Assembly: GCF_024171605.1 (NCBI RefSeq)
Contig: NZ_JALKAA010000005.1
Location: 264,647-328,646, forward strand
DNA length: 64,000 bases
Source: Pontibacter sp. HSC-36F09
GTDB taxonomy: Bacteria; Bacteroidota; Bacteroidia; Cytophagales; Hymenobacteraceae
Direction: 5' to 3'
The position numbers and the translations under genes were made by a program. The notes beneath the pieces are model-generated. The model saw only the letters and a program-made list of their open reading frames with translations. It searched no databases and was not told where the DNA came from. Positions 36,853 through 46,000 of this stretch are shown here, piece after piece; within the stretch, counting starts at the first letter, position 1; each line of letters begins with the position of its first letter.

Positions 36853-36948
36853 TTTCTCAGATGGAAATTCAATACTAATGTATAGTGACTTATACGCAAG
36901 AGTTAAAAAAAGTATACAAGCGCGTAATATCATTTCGCCGGGCCGCTC

Positions 36949-37482
36949 TTAATAGTACCTGCCACTTTGCTCAGACGAGCCATAGTGATCATCGCCGAAA
37001 TCGCGGAACTCATCGGCCGTGCCGTAAGAAGCGTCGTGGCGATAGCCATGGTTTCCCCTGCTGTCGAAGTTGCGGTACAGGTCACCTTCCTCGGGGTTGT
37101 CGTAATTCGGATTATACCCTGAACTGTAGCGGTAGCGGGTCCTCTCGAAGCTGTCGGGGTTGTAGAATTGCGGATTACCCCGGCTTACTCTTCCCAGATC
37201 GTTTTCGGAACCGTGCGGCAAGCCGTACTCTTCATGTCTAGGCACACCACTATAGGTGTTGGTTTCATAGGTGGTGTTGTAGTAATCCTCCATGTCACCG
37301 CGGTAGTTGCCTTCGGGCATGCGTGGCTTCTCATACCTTGCGCGGTACTGCCGGCCAGCCCCCTCGTCTTCTGGTCTTCTGTCCCAGTCGTGGCGCTCCT
37401 CGCGGTAGTACTGCTGGCGCGGATACTCCTGCTCGTACTGGCGGCTGTAATCATTATAATTTTGATCTCTGTAGTTTCTCAT
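36949..37482 (-). CDS. Low-complexity Arg/Tyr/Asp-rich protein, probably disordered (1 of 4)
   Basis: A 177-aa hydrophilic protein with no signal, no membrane span and almost no Ile, Val or Leu. The composition is dominated by R, Y, D, E, G, N and S (MRNYRDQNYNDYSRQYEQEY, RRPEDEGAGRQYRARYEKPR, YSSGYNPNYDNPEEGDLYRNFDSRGNHGY). The ATG at 37482 gives the MRNYRDQN start; the frame is open upstream, but the extension is Cys-rich and unlike the rest. The gene at 37546 is the next upstream on the same strand and begins with a similar MRN motif. The composition suits an intrinsically disordered, possibly condensate-forming or desiccation-related protein, which is inference. It has its own terminator. 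Confidence 0.7.
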   Translation of the reverse strand: MRNYRDQNYNDYSRQYEQEYPRQQYYREERHDWDRRPEDEGAGRQYRARYEKPRMPEGNYRGDMEDYYNTTYETNTYSGVPRHEEYGLPHGSENDLGRVSRGNPQFYNPDSFERTRYRYSSGYNPNYDNPEEGDLYRNFDSRGNHGYRHDASYGTADEFRDFGDDHYGSSEQSGRYY

Positions 37483-37545
37483 AGTTATATCTCTTAAATG
37501 ACAGCCGCAGAAGAGCACTCTCCTGCGGCCGCATGGTTTTACAAA

Positions 37546-38220
37546 TTAGTGTCGGTTGTGTCGATCTTCAGAGCGGCGCTGCGTGCGGCTCTCCTGTCCC
37601 CACCGGCCGAGGTTGCTGTAATGGCTGTCCTCACCAAAGTGGTCGCGGCCCTCGGTGTGGTTACGTCCGGCAAAACCACCGCTGTAATCGTTGTCATACA
37701 TCCGGTTGTCCAACTCGTAGCGACGATATGACTCATAGTCTCCTATGGAAGAGTGGCCCTGGAAATTACGATCTCCTCGGCCTACATCATGTCCAAAGCG
37801 TTCATCACCCAAACCCGTACGTGTCCATGAGCTGCCCGGACGACGCAGGTCGTCATAGTCGCGGTTGCTGTAGTCGGCCTGCGGATCGTAGTGTCGGTCT
37901 GAGTTGTAATCGTCGTTTGGCACATAACTCATGCCATAGGGGTTGTCGTTTCTTCTGCGTCTGCTCGAAGTATAATCTTCGCCGCTGTATTGAGCCCCGC
38001 CCGGCTGAAAGCGTCCCTGCCTTGAGCCGTATTCGTGGTCAATGTTGGTGTTGAAAGATCTGGTGTCATAGTAGTCGTCTTCCTGCGCACCGTAGCCGCT
38101 GTTGAAGCGCGAATCCACGGTGTAGTTGCCGCGGTCTGAGTTCTCGCCATGGTGGTGGCTGTGCGCCCAGCGTGGCTCTACGTTACGATTTTCACGGTTT
38201 TCTTCTCGGTTGTTTCTCAT
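37546..38220 (-). CDS. Low-complexity Arg/Tyr/Asn-rich protein, probably disordered (2 of 4)
   Basis: A 224-aa protein with the same unusual composition as its neighbours: MRNNREENRENRNVEPRWAH, then RQGRFQPGGAQYSGEDYTSSRRRRNDNPYGM, NYSNRD-like and YRRYELDNRMYDNDYSGGF repeats. There is no hydrophobic core, signal or known domain; regularly spaced Tyr and Arg resemble prion-like low-complexity domains. The ATG at 38220 faces the divergent gene at 38352 across 131 bp, so the two may share regulatory DNA. A hairpin (GCCGCAG/CTGCGGC) follows its stop at ~37503-37535. No function is known; a stress role is conjecture. Confidence 0.7.
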   Translation of the reverse strand: MRNNREENRENRNVEPRWAHSHHHGENSDRGNYTVDSRFNSGYGAQEDDYYDTRSFNTNIDHEYGSRQGRFQPGGAQYSGEDYTSSRRRRNDNPYGMSYVPNDDYNSDRHYDPQADYSNRDYDDLRRPGSSWTRTGLGDERFGHDVGRGDRNFQGHSSIGDYESYRRYELDNRMYDNDYSGGFAGRNHTEGRDHFGEDSHYSNLGRWGQESRTQRRSEDRHNRH

Positions 38221-38351
38221 AGCGTTGTGTTTTAGTTCCTACATAATTCAGCTACTGTTTACGGGCATGCCCCCGCTTTGGGTTAATGACAAGTACTAAA
38301 CTCCCAACCGGATTGTGCGTTAATAGAGGGTGTACCAATCAAGATAAAACT

Positions 38352-39008
38352 ATGGACAGACATAATAACTGGCAGGACCGACGCGATGATCGCACACACG
38401 ACAACCGTCGATTAGACGAATCGCAGTACAGGGGCGCCTACCGCTTAGACGAAGACAGTCACTACACCACCTACAACCGCTCCCGCCATGGCGACCTGGG
38501 TGAGAGAGACCGCAACCACGATAACCACGGAGGTGACTACGTATACCGCCGCAGCCGCAACCTGCAGGACAACGATGGCTATACCGAGCGCCAGTACCAG
38601 CAAAGCTACCGCGGTGGAAGTTCACGACAAGGAATTGAAAATGACTTTGGTGGACGCTATGGTGGCAGCGCAGGTATGCGCGACAGCCGATCAGACTACA
38701 GCAGCGGGCGTATGCGTGGTAGCGATCAGCAGAACGGTGATTATTACAGCCACCATTCCAGCAACTTCGACGCCGACTACCGTCCTGACCATTTCCAGCA
38801 TCATCCTGGCGAGAACTATGGCAACATGGCCGGCTCCCTGAGCTACGGCTACGACGGCGGCTACAACTCCGATCCGGACTATAACCGTCGTTACAATCCC
38901 CTGACCGGTGAGTTGCGCCAACGCCAGGGCAGCTACGAGCAGCGGCAGCCACGCCGCTATGGTCCACCGGATAACACCGCTTCCAATCCGGATTATGACC
39001 GCTATTAA
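38352..39008 (+). CDS. Low-complexity Arg/Tyr/Asp-rich protein, probably disordered (3 of 4)
   Basis: A 218-aa protein divergent from the gene at 37546. The ATG at 38352 gives MDRHNNWQDRRDDRTHDNRR; the frame is open upstream, but without similar composition. It shows spaced YRG, YRR, DY and GGY motifs (GGDYVYRRSRNLQDNDGYTERQYQQSYRGG, YGYDGGYNSDPDYNRRYNPLTGELRQRQGSYEQRQPRRYG). It is acidic and basic in equal measure, with no predicted globular domain. It is followed by the small hydrophilic gene at 39072, so the two are probably one operon. The function is not recognised. Confidence 0.72.
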   Translation: MDRHNNWQDRRDDRTHDNRRLDESQYRGAYRLDEDSHYTTYNRSRHGDLGERDRNHDNHGGDYVYRRSRNLQDNDGYTERQYQQSYRGGSSRQGIENDFGGRYGGSAGMRDSRSDYSSGRMRGSDQQNGDYYSHHSSNFDADYRPDHFQHHPGENYGNMAGSLSYGYDGGYNSDPDYNRRYNPLTGELRQRQGSYEQRQPRRYGPPDNTASNPDYDRY

Positions 39009-39071
39009 GGTATAGCCATAACCCTGAAGCTAATACAGAGTAAAACTTAAGACAACTAAAACAGCTAAAAG

Positions 39072-39317
39072 ATGAACGCAGATAAGAATAAAGACCAGAA
39101 CAAAGATCAAAACAAAAGCAAAATAAACGAGGGAAACAAAGTACCGAACATTCACCCTACTGCCAGAAAGGATTCCTCGGAGCAAATCTCCCGTTCAGAG
39201 GAGAGTGACCAGGCCGGTCGCAGTATGGGCAACGAGCCCCGCAGCGGCGGACGTCAGGGCGGTAAAAGTGTGGAAGACGGCGGACAGGATGTCGGCAGCA
39301 GTGCTGGCAGCCGCTAA
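39072..39317 (+). CDS. Small hydrophilic Lys/Asn/Gln-rich protein (4 of 4)
   Basis: An 81-aa protein of extreme hydrophilicity. The first 20 residues are repeats of NKDQNKDQNKSK type; the rest is Ser/Gly/Glu-rich (RKDSSEQISRSEESDQAGRSMGN...SGGRQGGKSVEDGGQDVGSSAGSR). It resembles stress-induced KGG-type or hydrophilin proteins in composition only. It lies 63 bp after the disordered-protein gene and ends with a good terminator, so it closes that transcript. Confidence 0.65.
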   Translation: MNADKNKDQNKDQNKSKINEGNKVPNIHPTARKDSSEQISRSEESDQAGRSMGNEPRSGGRQGGKSVEDGGQDVGSSAGSR

Positions 39318-39340
39318 CATTTAAATGGATTTGCAAAGAG

Positions 39341-39371
39341 GAAGGCTGGGGATGACCCGGCCTTCTTTTTT
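39341..39371 (+). terminator. Terminator after the disordered-protein operon
   Basis: GAAGGCTGGG pairs with CCCGGCCTTC (one G-T pair), followed by T6. Confidence 0.88.
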
Positions 39372-39463
39372 ATGCCTGCCCTTATTTCGTATATTTGGCT
39401 ATACCTTGTTTGCCACAGTAAAGTATAACAGGTATAGCCGTTTACTCGGTACAGGCTTTTTCA

Positions 39464-40843
39464 ATGGAGAAGATCAACTCACAGGAGCACTTAGTCATTA
39501 TCGGCAACGGCATTGCGGGCGTTACTTTGGCGCAGCGCGTGCGGCAAGGGAGCGACTGCCGCATTACGATGGTGTCGGCAGAGTCGCCGTTGCATTTTTC
39601 CCGCACAGCCCTCATGTACGTGTATATGGGCCATATGCGCTTTCAGGACATCGTGCCCTATGCCGACTGGTACTGGCAGGAACAGCAGATCGAGCTGGTG
39701 CATGACTTTGTGGAACGGGTGGATACGAGCGACAAAAAGCTGGTGTTGCGTGATGGCGCTCCTCTGCCCTACGATAAACTGGTGCTGGCTACCGGATCTA
39801 GCGCCGCCTATTACGACTGGCCCGGTCAAGCACTGAAAGGTGTGCAGGGCCTTGTCTCGCTGCAGGATCTGGAGATGATGGAAACCAACACCGCAGGTAT
39901 AGCACAGGCAGTGATCGTAGGTGGAGGATTGATCGGTGTGGAGATGGCTGAGATGCTCCGGAGTCGTGGCATAGTCGTGACCATGCTAATCCGAGACAAG
40001 CTGTACTGGCACAACGTGCTGCCCCAGCAAGAGGCCCAACTCGTGACTGACCACATCCGACAACACGGCATCGAACTGTTGTTACAGGAAGAACTGCAGG
40101 AGATTTTGGCTGATGACGCAGGTAGGGTGCGCGGTATACGGACGCGCGCCGGCAAAGAGTTGTCCTGCCAGTTTGTGGGCATCACCACCGGCGTGAAGCC
40201 GAACGTGGATTTCCTAAAAGGTTCAGGTATAGACATCGACCGGGGCATCCTGGTAAACGAGTTTTTCGAAACTAACCAACCCAATGTATACGCTCTCAGC
40301 GACTGCACCCAGTTCCGAAATCCGGCGCCGGGCCAGCCGATGATGGAGCAACTCTGGTATACCGGTCGGCTGCACGCCGAGGCGCTGGCTTCTACCCTGC
40401 TCGGTAATCGTAAGGCTTACCAACGGGGTCCCTGGTTCAACTCAGCCAAGTTCTTCGATATTGAATATCAGACTTATGGCACCGTTCCCGCGCAATTCAC
40501 GGAGCAGCAGGAATCACTTTACTGGCAGAATAAAGAGGCGACAAAGGCAATCCGCTTCCTCTACGAAAAGGGGACAGACAAGCTGTTAGGTATAAATCTA
40601 CTTGGCATCCGCTACCGCCACGACTTGTGTCACCACTGGTTGCAGCAAGGCTATACCTTACACGCGGCCTTGCAGGAGCTGCCAGCCGTCAACTTCGATC
40701 CCGAGTTTTTCCAGCGCTACGAAGAAGAGCTTCTTCACCAGTACTATACCCGCTTCCCGGACCGGCAACCGCCAGTTAAACACAGCAACTGGTGGGAGCT
40801 GCGCAAGCGCTTCGGGCTGTTTTCTGATTCTACTTCCTGTTAA
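39464..40843 (+). CDS. FAD-dependent NAD(P) oxidoreductase (nitrite-reductase N-domain/rubredoxin-reductase-like)
   Basis: A 459-aa two-dinucleotide-domain flavoprotein. The FAD fingerprint is HLVIIGNGIAGVTLAQRVR (residues ~9-27), the second NAD(P) fold is AQAVIVGGGLIGVEMAEMLRSRG, and VYALSDCTQFRN is the late FAD-binding motif. A C-terminal extension of ~150 residues continues the fold found in NirB-like oxidoreductases. It contains no iron-sulfur cysteine cluster of its own. It sits 15 bp upstream of the membrane polyferredoxin gene and is surely co-transcribed. The likely job is to move electrons between NAD(P)H and the iron-sulfur membrane protein; the final donor or acceptor is not evident. 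Confidence 0.88.
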   Translation: MEKINSQEHLVIIGNGIAGVTLAQRVRQGSDCRITMVSAESPLHFSRTALMYVYMGHMRFQDIVPYADWYWQEQQIELVHDFVERVDTSDKKLVLRDGAPLPYDKLVLATGSSAAYYDWPGQALKGVQGLVSLQDLEMMETNTAGIAQAVIVGGGLIGVEMAEMLRSRGIVVTMLIRDKLYWHNVLPQQEAQLVTDHIRQHGIELLLQEELQEILADDAGRVRGIRTRAGKELSCQFVGITTGVKPNVDFLKGSGIDIDRGILVNEFFETNQPNVYALSDCTQFRNPAPGQPMMEQLWYTGRLHAEALASTLLGNRKAYQRGPWFNSAKFFDIEYQTYGTVPAQFTEQQESLYWQNKEATKAIRFLYEKGTDKLLGINLLGIRYRHDLCHHWLQQGYTLHAALQELPAVNFDPEFFQRYEEELLHQYYTRFPDRQPPVKHSNWWELRKRFGLFSDSTSC

Positions 40844-40858
40844 TTACCGACCATACTG

Positions 40859-42214
40859 ATGCAAACTGCCGTCATTTCCGAAACTGCCTCCACGACTTCC
40901 AACACTTCACAAAATGTGCTTAAGATGGTGAGTCTGCTGCTTATCAGTATCGGGCTATTGGGTATACTCGTGGCTGCCGTAGGCGCTAATTATATCTCCC
41001 CTGTTCTCACCGGACTGGGTGGTACGCTTGTCTTAACGATTGGCGCTTTGCTTTACATCTGGCAAAGCAGGTGGTACAAATCACCTGCCGAGCAAAACCA
41101 CGGACGCTGGCAACAGGAGGCCACCTCCCGAGGGCCTTCGGCCTGGGTCATTGGCTTTGTGCTCACCGGTTTTTACGTGCTGCTCTACTGGTTCCCGGAC
41201 ACATTGCAAGGATTGATTCAGGCCACGGAGCCCCTGAGTCAGTGGCTACGCGGCAGACCAAGCGATCAGTGGTTCCTGTATGGCACTTTCTATACCCTGG
41301 CCATTCTCGTTATGGGGGTATACGCCCTGCTCAAGTACCGCAACAGCCGCTACCACATCATTCGGACCATCTCGGTCATGTTTTTCCAGTTGGGTTTTGC
41401 CTTTCTGCTGCCGGGCCTGCTGCTCATGCTTAACAAACCAGAATACTACTTCAGTTACTTCTGGCCACTCAAGTACGATTATCTTTTCCCGGGCACCATA
41501 GACTATCTGGTGCGCGACGGCGCCGCGTTGGGCGTATTTATGGTGTTCTGGGGAGCCATTTTCTCTTTTCTGGCTACGCCGGTGCTCACTTATTTCTATG
41601 GCAAGCGCTGGTACTGCTCCTGGGTATGCGGCTGCGGCGGACTAGCCGAAACTGCCGGCGATCCCTACAGGCACCTCTCCGACAAGAGCCGCAAAGCCTG
41701 GCGCTGGGAAGTGGCCATCATCTACCCGATCCTGGGATTTGTCATTCTTACAACGCTTTTTCTCTGGATCAACTCGTGGAGCGAAGGCCGTTTGCTGGGT
41801 GATTTGTCCGGAGGCTTTGCCAGTACGTATGGCTTTTTTATCGGGGCGATGTTCTCTGGCGTAGTTGGCGTGGGCTTCTACCCGCTGATGGGCAACCGGG
41901 TGTGGTGCCGTTTTGGCTGTCCGATGGCGGCATACCTGGGTTTGCTGCAAAAGCATTTCTCCCGCTTTCGCATCAGCACCAATGGCGGACAGTGCATCTC
42001 CTGCGGCAACTGTTCTACTTACTGCGAAATGGGCATCGATGTGCGCTGGTATGCGCAGCAGGGTGAGCCGATCATCCGGGCTTCGTGTGTGGGCTGCGGC
42101 ATTTGCGCACACGTTTGTCCGCGTGGTGTGCTGAAATTGGAGAATGGCCCACGTGAAGACCGCTATGCAGGCTCTCCGCTCATCAAGCGTGACGAGTTAC
42201 GGATTTTGAGTTAA
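40859..42214 (+). CDS. Membrane polyferredoxin (NapH/CcoG-like 4Fe-4S protein)
   Basis: A 451-aa membrane protein with about seven spans (residues ~22-42, ~47-65, ~92-112, ~140-160, ~172-192, ~222-245, ~285-330). Iron-sulfur motifs are CSWVCGCGGLAETAGDP, CRFGCPMAAYLG, and two ferredoxin clusters near the C-terminus: CISCGNCSTYCEMGIDV and CVGCGICAHVCPRGVL. The CxxxC-type motifs after membrane helices are typical of the NapH/NosR/CcoG family that shuttles electrons across or along the membrane. It follows the FAD oxidoreductase gene by 15 bp. No partner reductase gene (nitrate, nitrous oxide or cytochrome oxidase assembly) is in the window, so the pathway is open. Confidence 0.9.
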   Translation: MQTAVISETASTTSNTSQNVLKMVSLLLISIGLLGILVAAVGANYISPVLTGLGGTLVLTIGALLYIWQSRWYKSPAEQNHGRWQQEATSRGPSAWVIGFVLTGFYVLLYWFPDTLQGLIQATEPLSQWLRGRPSDQWFLYGTFYTLAILVMGVYALLKYRNSRYHIIRTISVMFFQLGFAFLLPGLLLMLNKPEYYFSYFWPLKYDYLFPGTIDYLVRDGAALGVFMVFWGAIFSFLATPVLTYFYGKRWYCSWVCGCGGLAETAGDPYRHLSDKSRKAWRWEVAIIYPILGFVILTTLFLWINSWSEGRLLGDLSGGFASTYGFFIGAMFSGVVGVGFYPLMGNRVWCRFGCPMAAYLGLLQKHFSRFRISTNGGQCISCGNCSTYCEMGIDVRWYAQQGEPIIRASCVGCGICAHVCPRGVLKLENGPREDRYAGSPLIKRDELRILS

Positions 42215-42375
42215 GCTTTAAGCGGGAGGCCTGTAGTCTATACCTTAATAGGTTTCCGCTTTTCTCAATTTTGCTTAACGAGACAGCAATCTACCTGTGT
42301 AGTGTTTCTCTTTTTTATCATAACTTCCTTCATTTTGCCGGGAATCGAAGTCAGAAAAACCTATAAGCTACAAAT

Positions 42376-42414
42376 GCATCGCGGGCACCTGTTTCTGACA
42401 AGTGCCCGCGATGC
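42376..42414. terminator. Strong hairpin between convergent genes
   Basis: A 13-bp perfect stem (GCATCGCGGGCAC/GTGCCCGCGATGC). T-runs are weak on both sides, but its position between the stops at 42214 and 42455 suits a terminator. Confidence 0.7.
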
Positions 42415-42454
42415 GTTTAAGAGAACAGGTTAGCTGTTGCTATACCTGTAGGTG

Positions 42455-42700
42455 TTACTGCAATTCTTCCTGCTCCATGTATTCCCACATGGCGTCTTCG
42501 CTGGCGCCGATCTTCGCCGCATAAAGCAGCATGGTTGTGTAAACGGCAATCAACAAAAAGCTAAGTGGGATAGAGAATACAAAAGACACAACAAGCGTCT
42601 TAACCGGATCAGGCTTTGTCTTCATTTTGGTAGATGCATACCAGAAAAAACAGATATTAAAGATGCCGGCAAGCGCAATAAAATTGATGATATCTAACAT
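42455..42700 (-). CDS. Small two-span membrane protein, unknown
   Basis: An 81-aa protein. It has two hydrophobic segments, residues ~3-22 (DIINFIALAGIFNICFFWYA) and ~36-65 (TLVVSFVFSIPLSFLLIAVYTTMLLYAAKI), separated by a basic loop (STKMKTKPDPVK). The C-terminal tail is acidic (ASEDAMWEYMEQEELQ). No family is recognised. It is the only candidate in the interval between the polyferredoxin and macroglobulin genes. Confidence 0.55.
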   Translation of the reverse strand: MLDIINFIALAGIFNICFFWYASTKMKTKPDPVKTLVVSFVFSIPLSFLLIAVYTTMLLYAAKIGASEDAMWEYMEQEELQ

Positions 42701-43066
42701 TGGCTAAAAGTTAAATGTTGGTTTTTGATTCTTCCCAAGAAGTGTAGCATTCAGGGTATAAAGCCGAAAAGTACACATTTTAGTTCAAATCAGGTTGTGT
42801 GTTTTTTATGTCAGGATAGAATTATATATGTGTTTATATTTAAACAGCATAGTGCAATTTAGGCGACATTCTTTTAAATCACAATAATTGTTGTAAAAAT
42901 ATTTAACAATATATTAACAGTACAACAAAATGGCTTTTTCGGGGCCTGAATAAAGCATTTATAAATGATAAGATCTTCATAACTAGCTACTTGTATTCCG
43001 AAAGGACCAAATCAAAACCTGCCTTATCCCGAAAAAAAACAAGCCATTGCAGCGCATTTATTTAAC
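42701..43066. other. AT-rich gene-free interval
   Basis: A 366-base interval, strongly AT-rich from ~42770 to 43000. It holds the promoter region of the small membrane protein and the 3' flank of the macroglobulin gene. No gene or RNA structure was seen. Confidence 0.5.
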
Positions 43067-46000
43067 TTATCTGATTCTCACATCCTTCAGCCCGGTGCGG
43101 CCATAATACACCGGAAAATACATCAGTTCTGCCTTAGCAGGATTTACTGTGTACACGCCGCTGTAGCGCGGCAATAGTTTAATGGTATAGGTATGCCTGC
43201 CTTTAGGCAGACGGTCAGCGAAAATGCCGACTTTGTGCCGGAAATATTCCCGGTGAACCTCGTAAGCACCCCTGCCTGTTTTCTCGTCGTAAGAGCAGCC
43301 GGCAGGTATAGGCACTTCAATCAGCACATAGTCGGCATCGGTTTTGGCCTCTACTTCTATTACCAGTTCAATTGGCTTGCCAGCTGTTAAAACGGCTTGG
43401 TCTACTATACCTTTAAAGGAGGTTGTCACGATAAAATCTTTCTGTACCGGCTCCGGGCTGGCGTTCCAGTGAGTCTGGTAGGCAGTCAGGTATAGCGGCA
43501 ACTTACCGGTTTTATGGATGACCAGCGGCTGGCCCGGCAGAAACGTGGTATCTACCGGAAATTTACTTGCTTCCAATCGCAAGGGCCCCGTCAATTGCAG
43601 GGTGTTTTGGAGTGGCTGATCGCCTTCTTTCTTATTAAGCAGGTCAGGCAGTAGCGTTTCCAGTATGCGGGCCGACTCATAAGTATTGCGCCAGTGACCG
43701 TTGCGGCGCTCGCTCAATAAATAGGCGCGGATACTGGCCAGTTCCTGCCCGTGACCACCAGCTGCTTTCAGAATGTCATAGGCCAGCAGGGTATTGGAAA
43801 TGTGGTTATTAAAGAGGCTATACCTGTTCTCGCCCCAGTGCAGCCCCCCGAGCGTGGTTACTTTCTTATATTTCTGCAACGTATCGAGCGGGGCCTCCAG
43901 TTTGAGCAACTGCCGCATGCGCGTGAGGCGCAGCTGTTCTTCTAAAGATAAGCCCTCCCGCTTCGAGAGCTCTTGCACGTAGCGATTGTAGTCAACCCTG
44001 GCTTGTAGTTTGTGTAGCGTTTCGAGCATCAGCAGTTTGTCCGTGAAGCGGGCCTGTTCCAGCCGGTAGACCATAAAATCCTGCAGCTTCTGCTCGTCGT
44101 ATTTCGGTGCGTAACCTTCCGCTTTGGCCAGCGACAGCGCTTCTACTACGTGACTCGTGATCCAGGTATAGGCCGGACCAGACTGCCACCAGGTCCAGGC
44201 GCCTTCCGGCAACTGTGTCTTTTCGAGATGACGTACCAACCGGCGAACCATACGTTCGTGTGTGAATTTTTCGCCTAGCTGCTCCCGTATGCGTTTCTCC
44301 AGCAGTAGCGCCTTGAGTTTGGAGGCTGCCTGCTCGCTGCACCAGTATTCATATTTATGCAGGTAGTCGATTTCCTCGAGCATCACCTCCAGCAAATTGC
44401 CTTTTGCATGCAGCTTCACAGGGCCTTTGGCCGGGTCGAAGTCCAGCGTCAAAGTCGTGTCAGCGTGCAAAGCCAGAAAGTGGCCGGTAGTTTCTTCGGT
44501 GCCTTTCGGGTATACCCGGATGTGGCGTCGCTCGCCGTCGGCCATACCTTCAGCTGACCGCAAGGCAAAGAGCACTTCCACTGAGTCAGGAGCCACAGAC
44601 GGAGCCGTAAAAGTGAGGGTATCAGTATAGGCGCGCTTGAGCAAAATCTGGCTTTCACGTACCTGCTTGCCTGCCACTTCGAAGCGGGTGCTGACGTTGG
44701 CGGAATCCGGCAGGTAATTGAGCGCCTTGCCGATAACCTGCGTTTTGTCGCCCTCCACCAAAAAGCGCGGCATCGCCAGCGTGGCCATCACTGCTTTAAA
44801 GGATTTGATGCTGGTGCTGTAGATGCCCGTGCGTTTCCTGCCATCCATGCCTAGTACGTAGGTGTTCCAGCTGGTAATATCGCCCGGGAAAGTGACCGGG
44901 AAGGTTGCCTGGCCTTTGCGGTCGGTGAGCAGGCGTGGCTGCCAGAAGGCGAAGTCCGAGAAGTTCTCGCGGATGGCACCTGCCTCATCTACCGGCAACT
45001 CTGCGGTGAGCCCTCCGGGACCAGTTTTGCCACCGATGATGATCACACCACCCGCCGCAACGGAGCCATAAATCGCTATCCCAGCCGCTGCGTCCAGCTT
45101 CGTCATCGAAGCGACCAAAGCCGGATCCAGGTCGGCTAGTTCACCGCTGTAAGGCATGCCGTTCACTATAATAAGCGGCGAACTGGCGCTTTGGATGGAG
45201 GCGTTACCTCTGATGCGTATGACTCCATCATGCGCTATTTGGACTCCCGGAGCAATTCCAGCTAACTGATTAGCATAAGTCACCTCACTTTTCCGCTGCG
45301 CCCCATAGCCTACCACCACTACTTCTGAGAGTTGTTTCATATCCGGACTCAAAGAGGTGTCTACCACTCTCCTGCCCTCTGTAGGAACTTCGGAGGTTGC
45401 AAACCCGAGAAAGCGGAATACCAGCACAGCATTAGAGGGCACACCAAGCTGGTAATAGCCGTTCGCATCGGTAGCCGTTCCAATGTGTGTTCCCTTCACC
45501 AGCACGGCCACACCCGGCAGCGGCTCGCCCGACCCTGCATCCACGACTATACCTGATACAGTAGTACTGTATTCGTTCAGACCAGAGGTATAGTTGTCAT
45601 TGCGCATCTGCCGGATCACCTGCTGCTGCACCTCGATACTTACACTACGCTGAGCTTCTCTGATTCTTCTGTTGATCAACTGCTGCAGCGTCTGGCTATA
45701 CCTGTCGGCATGTTTCTGAGCGGCTGGTGTCAGGTATAGCTGCACCTGTCCGTTTGCCTGCACCTGCAGGTCGGTAGTAACGTAGCTGCTGTCCGGGAAC
45801 AGTAGTGTTAGCTGGTATTTGCCAACCGGTATACCTGACACCAGCAGTGTGTTGCCGCTGTAGAGGCGCGCGGAGTCGGGTTGACCGGCCTTGTGCAGTA
45901 GGGCAATGGTAGGCCTTTGTGTAAAGGCGCTGTCAAGTCGCCAGCCTGCACGGCCTTTGGGGAGGTAGTCGTCGTAGCGCGGATTATTACCCAAGGCTTT

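Noticed and set aside
38350..38967. Long antisense open frame opposite the disordered-protein gene
   Set aside because: It has Cys/Arg/Ser-rich, domain-free composition, and arises because the sense codons (CGN, GGN, TAC, GAC) rarely give stops on the other strand.
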